The notes beneath the pieces were generated by a model that saw nothing but the letters and a program-made list of their open reading frames with translations, searched no databases and was not told the DNA's origin. A stretch of 64,000 nt of DNA from Sphingobium sp. HWE2-09 (GTDB lineage: Bacteria > Pseudomonadota > Alphaproteobacteria > Sphingomonadales > Sphingomonadaceae), in contig NZ_JAYKZX010000003.1 of assembly GCF_035989265.1 (NCBI RefSeq), positions 1,364,001-1,428,000 on the forward strand, read 5' to 3'. Position numbers and translations under genes: made by a program. This document shows, one piece after another, positions 57,399 through 64,000 of the stretch; within the stretch, counting starts at the first letter, position 1, and each line of letters begins with the position of its first letter.

Positions 57399-57487
57399 GG
57401 GAGCCGGAACGACCCGTGACGAAATCACTGTGGCTGCTTCCGTCAGGACCTGACCAGGTTCGCGACGATCACGTCCGCCCGACTCCC
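57399..57487 (-). ncRNA. ffs: Signal recognition particle RNA (small, 4.5S type)
   Basis: The conserved apical loop GGTCAGGTCCTGACGGAAGC with AGCC after it is read on the minus strand, matching the E. coli SRP RNA core (GGTCAGGTCCGGAAGGAAGC). The ends GGGAGTCGG and CCGGCTCCC pair perfectly, giving an 89-nt hairpin; true ends may extend a few bases. It lies 70 bp upstream of dnaX, its position in many bacteria. Confidence 0.9.
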
Positions 57488-57540
57488 GGCGCGGCATATG
57501 GCGAAGTGGTGGCGCGATGGCAAGGGGGCTTGGGCTAGGC

Positions 57541-57606
57541 GTGTTCCCGCGAAGGCGGGAACCCAGTTGAGACGGCGGGACTGGGTTCCCGCCTTCGCGG
57601 GAACAC
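57541..57606. repeat. Palindromic repeat, family B (short complete copy)
   Basis: GTGTTCCCGCGAAGGCGGGA and the inverted TTCCCGCCTTCGCGGGAACA flank a short centre. It lies just past the 3' end of the beta-lactamase gene, ahead of ffs, and may serve as a 3' end structure. Shares the GCGAAGGCGGGAA unit with the copies at 43137 and 60705. Confidence 0.82.
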
Positions 57607-57614
57607 GCCACAAA

Positions 57615-58583
57615 TTATTCCAACCCGCTCTTCTGCGCCTTGCCGACGAAATCGAGCGCGGCGCGCGCCGTTTCCGCGATGGCGGCTTCGGCCTTTTTGG
57701 CGTCCACGGTGGGGCGGTCGAGATAGATGGCCAGGATATATTCGTCGCCATTGGGCGATTTCACCAGCGCCACGTCATTATAGGCGGTGCCGCAGCTGCC
57801 GGTCTTGCTGCCCGATGTCCAGCCTTCGGGCAGGCCCGCCCTGATCCGCTTGTCGCCGGTGCTGCTGGCATTGAGCCAGGCGCGCAGCCTGTCGACGCTC
57901 GTCGGCTTCATGTCGCGGAACAGCAGGCGGCCCATCAACCCGGCCATCGCGGCGGGCGAGGTCGTGTCGCGCGGGTCGCCTTCGACATTTTCGTTGAGCG
58001 ACGGTTCGTTGCGGTCGAGCCGCGTGATCGTATCCCCATGGGCGCGCATGAAGGCGGTCAGGCCGTCCGGCCCGCCCAGCATCGGCAGCAGCAGGTTGGC
58101 GGCGCTGTTGTCGCTGACCTCGACCGCCGCCTGGGCCAGTTCGCCCATGCTCATGCGGCCGCGCTTCTTGTTCTTTTTCACGACGGGCGAATAGTCGAGG
58201 ATATCGTCGCCGCTGAACGGGATTTCCCCCTCCAGCCCGAACTTGCCGCCCTCCGCGCCGATCAGCACGGCGGCGGCCAGCGGTGCCTTGAAGGTCGAGC
58301 ACATCGCGAATTGTTCGTCGCGGTTGAAACCCAGCAGCAGCGCGCCGCTCTTGTCCACCAGCGCCACACCCAGTCGCCCGCCGGTTTCCTTCTCGATCTC
58401 CGCCGGATTGCGCACCGACGTCAACGCCGATTGCGGTACGAGATAGCGGGGCGCGGGTGGCAGGACCGAATCCAACTGGCCGGTGGGTTCGGGCGCCTTG
58501 GGCGGCGCTTTCTTGTCGGCGGCGATCGACGGCGCGGTGAGCAGGGCCAGCGCGATGCAAGCGGTCAATATCTTCACGGTCAC
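57615..58583 (-). CDS. Class A beta-lactamase with carbapenemase-type cysteine pair
   Basis: A 322-residue periplasmic serine beta-lactamase. The signal peptide is MTVKILTACIALALLTAPSI ending near ...SIAA, followed by a Pro-rich linker. All active-site motifs are present: SxxK as MCSTFKAP (Ser96/Lys99; Ambler 70/73), SDN at 157-159 (130-132), ExxLN as NEPSLNEN (Glu193/Asn197; 166/170), and KTG as SKTGSCGT (Lys260; 234). Cys95 and Cys264 are at Ambler 69 and 238, where KPC, SME, NMC-A and IMI have their disulfide. The start overlaps the ferredoxin stop (ATGA); no ampR is adjacent. A carbapenem spectrum is not proven. Confidence 0.93.
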   Translation of the reverse strand: MTVKILTACIALALLTAPSIAADKKAPPKAPEPTGQLDSVLPPAPRYLVPQSALTSVRNPAEIEKETGGRLGVALVDKSGALLLGFNRDEQFAMCSTFKAPLAAAVLIGAEGGKFGLEGEIPFSGDDILDYSPVVKKNKKRGRMSMGELAQAAVEVSDNSAANLLLPMLGGPDGLTAFMRAHGDTITRLDRNEPSLNENVEGDPRDTTSPAAMAGLMGRLLFRDMKPTSVDRLRAWLNASSTGDKRIRAGLPEGWTSGSKTGSCGTAYNDVALVKSPNGDEYILAIYLDRPTVDAKKAEAAIAETARAALDFVGKAQKSGLE

Positions 58584-58915
58584 ATGCCCTGCATATTGTT
58601 GAACTCACCGGGGATACGGACGGTCAAAGTGTCCAGCTTTTCGTCCAGCAGAATCTGGCACGCTAGGCGGCTGGTTCGGGTGGCGGCGGCGGCGAGATCC
58701 AGCATATCCTCTTCATCCTCGCTGGCGCGCGGGAGTTTGGCGAAATCGTCGGCGTCGATGATGACATGGCAGGTGGAGCAGGCCATCTGCCCCTCGCACG
58801 TTCCCTCCAGCGGTTGGCCCGCCGCCTGGGCGATATCGAGCAACACCGATCCTGTGGGTGCGTCAACCTCCTGTCGTCTCTCGCCATCGGCGCTGATGAA
58901 GGTGACCCTGGTCAT
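58580..58915 (-). CDS. 2Fe-2S ferredoxin (adrenodoxin-type)
   Basis: A 111-residue electron carrier. The cluster ligands are in GTCEGQMACSTCHVIIDADD (Cys-x5-Cys-x2-Cys) and SRLACQILLDE (fourth Cys). FISADGERRQEVDAPTGSVL starts it, and TVRIPGEF is the end. Adrenodoxin-type ferredoxins often serve Fe-S assembly or cytochrome P450. Here it is downstream of two cysteine desulfurases and overlaps the beta-lactamase start by four bases. Confidence 0.94.
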   Translation of the reverse strand: MTRVTFISADGERRQEVDAPTGSVLLDIAQAAGQPLEGTCEGQMACSTCHVIIDADDFAKLPRASEDEEDMLDLAAAATRTSRLACQILLDEKLDTLTVRIPGEFNNMQGM

Positions 58916-58935
58916 GCTAATGCGTGCGCTCCCTA

Positions 58936-60024
58936 TTACGGCGCCGCTTGTGCGGCTGCCGCCTCGTTCAATGTTGTTGCAGCCCTCTCCATCTCGTCCC
59001 GGCTCGTGTAGCGGCCAAAGCCGATCCGCACCGATCCGCGCGCCTGGCCGTCCGTCAGGCCCAGCGCGCGCAGCACATGGCTAGGCCGCCCGGACCCGCT
59101 TGCGCAAGCGCTTCCCAACGAAAAAGCAACATTGCGGCAATAGGACAACAGTCTTGCCCCGTCGATTCCATCGCGCCGCAGATTGAGATTGCCGGGATAG
59201 CGGTGGATGTCGGACCCGTTGAGCGTCCAGTCGGCGAACAGCGTGCGGGCCAGCGCGGCTAGGCTTTCGACATGGGCGCGGTCGGCGTCGGCGCGTTCGC
59301 GCATCAGTCGCGCGGCGACGCCGAAACCGGCGCAAAGCGCGGGCGAGAGCGTGCCGGAGCGCAGGCCGCCCTCCTGCCCGCCGCCATGGATCAGCGGCGC
59401 GGGTCGTACGCCATCGCGAAGCCACAGCGCGCCGACGCCCTTGGGACCATGAATTTTGTGCGCACTGATCGCGACCATGTCGCAGGATGGCGGGATGGGC
59501 ACGCGGCCATAGCCCTGCACCGCGTCGCACAGGAACAGCGCGCCTGCGCGGTGCGCCAGGTCGGCGAGCGCCTCGACGGGCTGAATCACGCCGATCTCGT
59601 TATTGACGAGCATGGCGACAACGAGTGCGACACCTGGAACGATGGCGCGGGCGGCGGCCTCCAGATCGACGAGGCCGTCCGGGCCGACGGGCAGGACCGT
59701 CACATCCCGCCCGGCCCGGGCCATTGCTTCGGTCGTATCCAGCACGGCGGCATGTTCGGTCGCGATCGTGACGATGCCGCCGGGCGGCGCACCCTGGATC
59801 GCGATGTTGAGCGCTTCGGTCGCGCCGGAGGTGAAGAGGAGCTTGCCGTCGGGGGGCAGCAGCCGGGCGATCTCGTCACGCGCGACTTCCACCTGCGCGG
59901 CGGCGGCGCGGCCCAGGCGATGGGCGCTATGGGGGTTGGCGAACTGGTCGCGCAAGAGCGGGACCATCGCGTCGAACGCCTCGGGCGCGAGCGGCGTCGT
60001 CGCCTGATAATCCAGATAGATCAA
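58936..60024 (-). CDS. Cysteine desulfurase (NifS/IscS-like)
   Basis: A PLP enzyme releasing sulfur from cysteine; about 362 residues. The frame opens earlier at 60087, but a TTG at 60024 (reading LIYLDYQATTPLAPEAFDAM as MIYL...) starts the family N-terminus and overlaps the upstream stop as TTGA, which suggests coupling. PLP lysine is in MVAISAHKIHGPKGVGALWL, and the loop with nucleophile Cys in AFSLGSACASGSGRPSHVLR. LVVAMLVNNEIGVIQPVEAL is the usual NNE region, with Ile instead of Thr after Glu. It is the second of two desulfurases in the cluster. Confidence 0.9.
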   Translation of the reverse strand: MIYLDYQATTPLAPEAFDAMVPLLRDQFANPHSAHRLGRAAAAQVEVARDEIARLLPPDGKLLFTSGATEALNIAIQGAPPGGIVTIATEHAAVLDTTEAMARAGRDVTVLPVGPDGLVDLEAAARAIVPGVALVVAMLVNNEIGVIQPVEALADLAHRAGALFLCDAVQGYGRVPIPPSCDMVAISAHKIHGPKGVGALWLRDGVRPAPLIHGGGQEGGLRSGTLSPALCAGFGVAARLMRERADADRAHVESLAALARTLFADWTLNGSDIHRYPGNLNLRRDGIDGARLLSYCRNVAFSLGSACASGSGRPSHVLRALGLTDGQARGSVRIGFGRYTSRDEMERAATTLNEAAAAQAAP

Positions 60025-61145
60025 CGGCTTGCTCTTTGCATCATGGCACCCCAGACAGCGAGGAACCTGTCCATGTCGCTGTCGCACGTCTGCGGGCCGA
60101 AGCTGACGCGGACGACCTGCGACGCGACATCCTCGTCCCAGCCCATCGCGCCCAGCACATGGCTGGTCTTGAGCGACCCGGACGAACAGGCGCTGCCCGC
60201 CGACACCGATATGCCCGCCATGTCGAATTGGATCAGCTGGGCGCGGGCCGACAGGCCGGGCATGCGGTAGCTGGCGATGGTGGGCAAGCGCGGCGCATTG
60301 CGCGCGACGATGATGCCGCCCGCCGCCTCTATGCCTGCGTCCAAACGAGCGCGCATCTGCGCGGCGCGGGGCGGCCAGTTCTCGCGCGCCTCCAGCGCCG
60401 CGGCCATGGCGAGAATGGCGGGCAGATTTTCGGTCCCGGCGCGATAGCCCTGTTCCTGCCCGCCGCTCGGTTCGATCAGGGCGAGGTCGCGGATCAGCAG
60501 CGCGCCGATGCCGGGTGGGCCGCCAAATTTATGCGCGCTGATCGCGATCATGTCCGCGTCCGGCAGCGGGAGTTTGCCTGCGCTCTGGGCGCAGTCGGCA
60601 AACAGGATCGCGCCGTTGCGGGCGATCGCGTCGAGCGGCTGAATCACGCCGGTTTCGTTGTTGACGTGCTGGATGGCGAGGAGCGCTCTTCCCTCTCCTC
60701 GATCGTCATCCCCGCGAAGGCGGGGATCGATCTCCGGCGCTGCATCTGGGGATGGGGTGGGAGATGGGTTCCCGCTTTCGCGGGAATGACGGGGGGAAAG
60801 GACGAGGCCATTCCTATCCACCGCCAGCCGCTCAGCGTCCTTCGTCACGCGCAAGACGGCGTCATGCTCCACCGGCGAGGTGACGATCCGCCCGGCCTTC
60901 GCGCGGGTCAGGCCGATGGCGATCGCCTCGCTGGCGCCTGACGTGAAAAGGACATGTCCGGTCCACCCCAGCGCTGCGACGATACGCGCCCGCGCATCCT
61001 CCAGCGCGGCGCGGGCGGCACGGCCGTCGGCGTGGGGGCTGGACGGATTGGCCCAGTTCGCCATCGCCTCTACCATCGCCGCCTGCGCGGCGGGCAGCAT
61101 GGGCGTGGTCGCGGCGTGATCGAGATAAAGACGGTCGGCAGCCAA
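60021..61145 (-). CDS. Cysteine desulfurase with an in-frame palindromic repeat insertion
   Basis: A second NifS/IscS-like enzyme, 374 residues. MAADRLYLDHAATTPMLPAA starts it; PLP lysine in ISAHKFGGPPGIGALL; nucleophile Cys in SVSAGSACSSGSLKTSHVLG. Between NGLVL and RALLAIQHVNNETGVIQPLD there is extra sequence: SPRHSRESGNPSPTPS, then DPRLRGDDD. That stretch is the translation of an 86-bp family B palindromic repeat (60705-60790, about residues 119-147). The frame is intact on both sides. Whether the enzyme is active depends on tolerance of this loop. Divergent from the alpha/beta hydrolase gene. Confidence 0.9.
   Translation of the reverse strand: MAADRLYLDHAATTPMLPAAQAAMVEAMANWANPSSPHADGRAARAALEDARARIVAALGWTGHVLFTSGASEAIAIGLTRAKAGRIVTSPVEHDAVLRVTKDAERLAVDRNGLVLSPRHSRESGNPSPTPSPDAAPEIDPRLRGDDDRGEGRALLAIQHVNNETGVIQPLDAIARNGAILFADCAQSAGKLPLPDADMIAISAHKFGGPPGIGALLIRDLALIEPSGGQEQGYRAGTENLPAILAMAAALEARENWPPRAAQMRARLDAGIEAAGGIIVARNAPRLPTIASYRMPGLSARAQLIQFDMAGISVSAGSACSSGSLKTSHVLGAMGWDEDVASQVVRVSFGPQTCDSDMDRFLAVWGAMMQRASR
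60705..60790. repeat. Palindromic repeat, family B, inside a coding sequence
   Basis: GTCATCCCCGCGAAGGCGGG and TTCCCGCTTTCGCGGGAATG, then AC, are inverted copies; the inner ATCTCCGGCG and GGGAGATGG match those of 43137-43223. It is wholly within the cysteine desulfurase gene. Confidence 0.88.
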
Positions 61146-61297
61146 GCGGCGTTACTCATTGATTGCGGAAATGGCGGCGGCTTCTATATAGGCGGTCTGC
61201 CGCGCAGCGCCAGCACTAGCCGAAACGGTGCGCGCGATCCGCATCCATTCGCTGTCGGCTCATCCGAGCCAGGCGGCCCAGAACGATAACAGGTGCC

Positions 61298-61954
61298 ATG
61301 CCAGACGTCATTTTCCCCGGACCCGAAGGTCGCCTCGAAGGCCGTTTCAGCCCCCCGCCCCGCCCGCGTGCGCCGGTCGCCATGATCCTGCACCCGCATC
61401 CGCAGGGCGGCGGCACGATGAACGACCGCATCACCCAGGCGCTCTACAAGACCTTCGTAAAGCGCGGCTTTGCCGTGTTGCGCTTCAACTTCAGGGGCGT
61501 GGGTCGCAGCCAGGGCACGTTCGACAACGGCATCGGCGAATTGTCCGACGCGGCGGCCGCGCTCGATTGGGTGCAAAGCTTCCATCCCGAAGCGCAGACC
61601 ACCTGGATCGCGGGCTTTTCCTTCGGCGCGTGGATCGGCATGCAGTTGCTGATGCGCCGCCCGGAAATCCGCGGCTTCATCTCGGTCGCGCCACCCGCCA
61701 ACATGTACGACTTCTCCTTCCTGGCGCCCTGCCCCTCATCAGGCATCATCGTGCAGGGCACGTCGGACGAAGTGGTGACGGCAAGCGCCGTGCAGAAGCT
61801 GGTCGACAAGCTGCGCACGCAAAAGGGCATCACCATCCATCATGACGAAATTCGCGGCGCGAACCATTTCTTCGAGCATGAGCTGGACCAGCTGATGAAG
61901 TCGGTCGACAATTATCTCGACATGCGCCTGTCACCGGATTCGCCGATCCGCTGA
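61298..61954 (+). CDS. Alpha/beta hydrolase
   Basis: A 218-residue hydrolase. The nucleophile elbow GFSFGAWIGMQ (Ser in GFSFG), the oxyanion region LHPHPQGGGTMNDR and the catalytic His in RGANHFFEHEL; VLRFNFRGVGRSQG is the early strand-turn. An acid is expected in DEVV. Similar hydrolases sit next to Fe-S genes in alphaproteobacteria; here the cysteine desulfurase is divergent. A strong terminator follows. Substrate unknown. Confidence 0.88.
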   Translation: MPDVIFPGPEGRLEGRFSPPPRPRAPVAMILHPHPQGGGTMNDRITQALYKTFVKRGFAVLRFNFRGVGRSQGTFDNGIGELSDAAAALDWVQSFHPEAQTTWIAGFSFGAWIGMQLLMRRPEIRGFISVAPPANMYDFSFLAPCPSSGIIVQGTSDEVVTASAVQKLVDKLRTQKGITIHHDEIRGANHFFEHELDQLMKSVDNYLDMRLSPDSPIR

Positions 61955-61977
61955 GGATAGGGCATAACCGAACGAAG

Positions 61978-62005
61978 AAGGCCGCCCATGAGGCGGCCTT
62001 TTTTT
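61978..62005 (+). terminator. Rho-independent terminator after the alpha/beta hydrolase
   Basis: AAGGCCGCC and GGCGGCCTT form a 9-bp stem with a 5-nt loop (CATGA) followed by TTTTT. It begins 23 bp after the stop. Confidence 0.95.
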
Positions 62006-62036
62006 GTGAGGTTTAAGTTGGAAGCAGACTGTCGGT

Positions 62037-62170
62037 TACTCTGCCCCTCCCGTAAACGGGAGGGGCAGCGAGACTTAATGAGCGTAGCGAATTTAGTCGC
62101 AGCGGGGTGGGCATTTCCGACGTGGCGCAGGCCCACCCCCTAACCCCCTCCCGCTAGCGGGAGGGGGAAT
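62037..62170. repeat. Dispersed intergenic repeat (family E)
   Basis: Left hairpin CCCCTCCCGTAAACGGGAGG, and right CCCCTCCCGCTAGCGGGAGG, with an internal CGCAGCGGGGTGGG and CCCACCCCC pair. The arrangement parallels the element at 38860-38988. No coding potential. Confidence 0.65.
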
Positions 62171-62216
62171 ATTGTCCGCTCTTAGCCGGTTCCCGATCGA
62201 CCGCTTTCACGCCGTC

Positions 62217-62633
62217 CTAAATCCGCCGCTTCGCGTCGAACGGCTCGACGATCTGGCAGCGGTAGGAGCGCACTTCGTCGATCAAGCCCGCATGGAGTTC
62301 GGTCGACAGGATCAGGGTCGATCGGTCGAGCCGTTCCAGCCGCCGCGTGTCGCTGAGCAGGCCGCTGATGATGCCGCCGCCCTGCTGCACCAGGGTGATC
62401 GTCGCATCGTCCTGCGCGGCGATCTTGGTCCAGCCCTGGCCGCCTTCGCGCCAGCGGCCTGCGGTGAAGTCGATCACGATCTCCCTGACCGATCGATCAT
62501 CGCCGGTGCAGGACAGGCCACGGACCTGGGAAAGCGTGGGCACGACGGCTGGCGGCAGCGCTGCCGCGATAAGGGGCGTCGCGAGCAACCCGCTGAATAG
62601 GGTCAAGATAGTCGAGGCCGATCGGATGCGCAT
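62217..62633 (-). CDS. Exported protein of unknown function
   Basis: A 138-residue protein. ATG 62633 (MRIRSASTILTLFSGLLATP) gives a signal peptide ending ...LIAAALP; the frame is open 54 bases earlier but the extra codons are not needed. The mature part has two cysteines (LSCTGDD and YRCQIVE) that may pair, and beta-rich segments such as RSVREIVIDFTAGRWREGGQ and ATITLVQQGG. I do not recognise the family. Confidence 0.72.
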   Translation of the reverse strand: MRIRSASTILTLFSGLLATPLIAAALPPAVVPTLSQVRGLSCTGDDRSVREIVIDFTAGRWREGGQGWTKIAAQDDATITLVQQGGGIISGLLSDTRRLERLDRSTLILSTELHAGLIDEVRSYRCQIVEPFDAKRRI

Positions 62634-62696
62634 GCACCACCTTACCAGAGGCGCACGCCCCAGCAAACCGGTTAGCGCACATCGCAATGGGCCGGC

Positions 62697-62888
62697 TTAT
62701 CTCTGCTCCAGCGCAGGCAGGTCCGGTCCCGGGATCGCGCTGATCGCGACATTGCCGAACATGACGAGGCCCGCCAGGATCATCAGGCCACCGCGCTTGC
62801 GGTCGCCTTTCTTCACGATCGCATAGATGCCGCCGCCGGTCAGCAGCACGCCCGCGAGCATCAATATCGATAAAATCGTACCAGCCAT
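62697..62888 (-). CDS. Small membrane protein of unknown function
   Basis: A 63-residue protein with two hydrophobic segments (TILSILMLAGVLLTGGGIY and GLMILAGLVMFGNVAISAI) and a basic KKGDRKRG turn between them. ATG 62888 (MAGTILS...) is chosen because the preceding open frame lacks family character and would overlap rpiB. Not recognised; it sits between the exported unknown and rpiB. Confidence 0.7.
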   Translation of the reverse strand: MAGTILSILMLAGVLLTGGGIYAIVKKGDRKRGGLMILAGLVMFGNVAISAIPGPDLPALEQR

Positions 62889-62990
62889 GCGGCCATGCCA
62901 TAGTCGGCAAGCTGGACGGTGGCAATTGCCCGCCTCTCCCCCTATGAGGCGCGCAGAACGAATCACCCCATGGACGCAGGGCCAGCCGCC

Positions 62991-63428
62991 ATGAAAATCG
63001 CCATCGCTTCCGATCATGCCGCCATCGACCTGAAGGCGGAGCTTGCGCAGTGGCTGCGCGACGAAGGGCATGAGGTCGCCGACCTTGGTCCCGCGACCGC
63101 CGACCGCGTCGATTATCCCGATTATGGTTACAAACTCGCGTCAGCGGTCGCATCGGGCGCGGCGGAACGCGGTATTGCGCTCTGTGGCTCCGGCATCGGC
63201 ATTTCGATCGCGGTCAACCGCAATCCGGCCTGCCGCTGCGCGCTGGTGGGCGAGCCTTTGTCGGCCGCGCTGTCGCGCGAACATAATGACGCCAATGTCA
63301 TTGCCATGGGCGCGCGCCTGACCGGCGTGGACATGGCGAAAGCCTGCGTCACCGCGTTCCTTACCACCGATTTCGGCGGTGGCCGCCATAGTGGCCGCGT
63401 CGACAAACTCTCCCAGCCCGCGCTCTGA
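62991..63428 (+). CDS. rpiB: Ribose 5-phosphate isomerase B
   Basis: Interconverts ribulose and ribose 5-phosphate; 145 residues. MKIAIASDHAAIDLKAELAQ is the family start; the catalytic Cys is in GIALCGSGIGISIAVNRNPA and the phosphate-binding region is REHNDANVIAMGAR. ATG 62991 is used; the open frame starts 72 bases earlier. It is 12 bp upstream of glyA, a pair common in alphaproteobacteria. Confidence 0.96.
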   Translation: MKIAIASDHAAIDLKAELAQWLRDEGHEVADLGPATADRVDYPDYGYKLASAVASGAAERGIALCGSGIGISIAVNRNPACRCALVGEPLSAALSREHNDANVIAMGARLTGVDMAKACVTAFLTTDFGGGRHSGRVDKLSQPAL

Positions 63429-63440
63429 AAGGACGTTTCG

Positions 63441-64000
63441 ATGAGCATCGACACCCTCGCCCCCGCCATCCGTCAGGACGGCTTCTTCAGCGAAAACCTC
63501 GCCAGCGCGGACCCCGAAATCTTCGGCGCGATCGGCAATGAACTGAAGCGCCAGCAGGACAAGATCGAACTGATCGCGTCCGAAAATATCGTGTCCAAGG
63601 CGGTGCTGGAAGCCGCCGGTTCGATCTTCACCAACAAATATGCCGAGGGCTATCCGGGCAAGCGCTATTATGGCGGCTGCGAATATGCCGACGTCGTGGA
63701 GACGCTGGCGATCGAGCGCGCAAAAGAATTGTTCGGCGCGAATTTCGCCAATGTGCAGCCCAATAGCGGCAGCCAGATGAACCAGGCCGTGTTCCTGGCG
63801 CTGTTGCAGCCGGGCGATACCTTCATGGGCCTGGACCTGTCGTCGGGCGGCCACCTGACCCACGGGTCGCCGGTGAACATGTCGGGCAAGTGGTTCAACC
63901 CGGTCGCCTATGGCGTGCGCCCCGACGATCATCTGATCGATATGGACGAGGTCGCCCGCATCGCGCGGGAGAGCAAGCCCAAGCTGATCATCTGCGGCGG
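63441..64000 (+). CDS. glyA: Serine hydroxymethyltransferase, 5' part (cut by window edge)
   Basis: Converts serine and tetrahydrofolate to glycine and 5,10-methylene-THF with PLP. ATG 63441 ([20 protein letters not shown]) has AAAGGA upstream. [20 protein letters not shown], then [20 protein letters not shown] and [20 protein letters not shown] are family features; the visible part ends at KLIICGG, before the PLP lysine. About 186 of some 430 residues are seen. Confidence 0.97.
   Translation, partial: MSIDTLAPAIRQDGFFSENLASADPEIFGAIGNELKRQQDKIELIASENIVSKAVLEAAGSIFTNKYAEGYPGKRYYGGCEYADVVETLAIERAKELFGANFANVQPNSGSQMNQAVFLALLQPGDTFMGLDLSSGGHLTHGSPVNMSGKWFNPVAYGVRPDDHLIDMDEVARIARESKPKLIICG

Overview
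The window is high-GC chromosomal DNA from an alphaproteobacterium, almost certainly a sphingomonad (Sphingobium/Sphingomonas group). Reasons: the trpF-trpB-trpA-accD-folC and cmk-rpsA-ihfB gene orders, a TIGR02300-type acidic zinc-ribbon protein, a DUF6628-type protein, a CP4-like (class II) EPSP synthase, and abundant short palindromic intergenic repeats. The genus is inferred from family resemblance, not measured.

Layout. 0-0.6 kb: the 5' part of a tyrosine integrase facing away from a CAU-anticodon tRNA, the edge of an integrated element lying mostly left of the window. 0.6-7.1 kb: a polysaccharide deacetylase-like protein, a sensor-kinase-like protein divergent from an Lrp/AsnC regulator, and two tandem paralogous exported repeat proteins. 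7.4-11.5 kb: gyrA, a DUF952 gene and an IS30-type element sitting inside a palindromic repeat. 11.7-18.8 kb: a glycosyltransferase divergent from an acyltransferase, then trpF-trpB-trpA-accD-folC; trpB carries an apparent 1-base deletion near its 3' end. 18.8-27.2 kb: DUF6628 gene (apparent frameshift, Fur-like box), AmpG-like permease, receiver-only regulator, pseudouridine synthase, rsmD, a Pro/Ala-rich exported protein, a GFA-family protein, uvrD/pcrA and a GAF protein. 27.2-33.1 kb: two tRNA-Ala genes, aroA-CBU_0592-cmk-rpsA-ihfB and tRNA-Leu. 33.1-43.1 kb: a CPA2 antiporter, glsA, alaS, a Tat-exported M24 peptidase, a GST and glcB. 43.3-52.6 kb: LysR regulator, maeB, L,D-transpeptidase, two transporters, YitT protein, a lipoprotein overlapping hisI, tRNA-His, rlpA and an HU gene. 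52.7-64 kb: lon, ybaB, dnaX, SRP RNA (ffs), a class A beta-lactamase coupled to a ferredoxin, two cysteine desulfurases, an alpha/beta hydrolase, two small unknowns, rpiB and the start of glyA.

Functionally this is mostly core metabolism and information processing. Malate synthase G, a LysR regulator and malic enzyme form a glyoxylate/C4 group. The ferredoxin and two cysteine desulfurases form a sulfur-mobilisation cluster with the beta-lactamase as last gene.

Most notable: (1) an 86-bp palindromic repeat inside, and in frame with, one cysteine desulfurase gene, with a sister copy just upstream of glcB; (2) a beta-lactamase with both cysteines typical of class A carbapenemases; (3) single-base homopolymer deletions in trpB and the DUF6628 gene, which are real mutations or assembly errors; (4) an IS30-type insertion in a palindromic repeat; (5) a 28-bp near-identical sequence found twice, 24 kb apart. 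I did not see a clear multi-gene system of an unknown kind, nor a CRISPR array.
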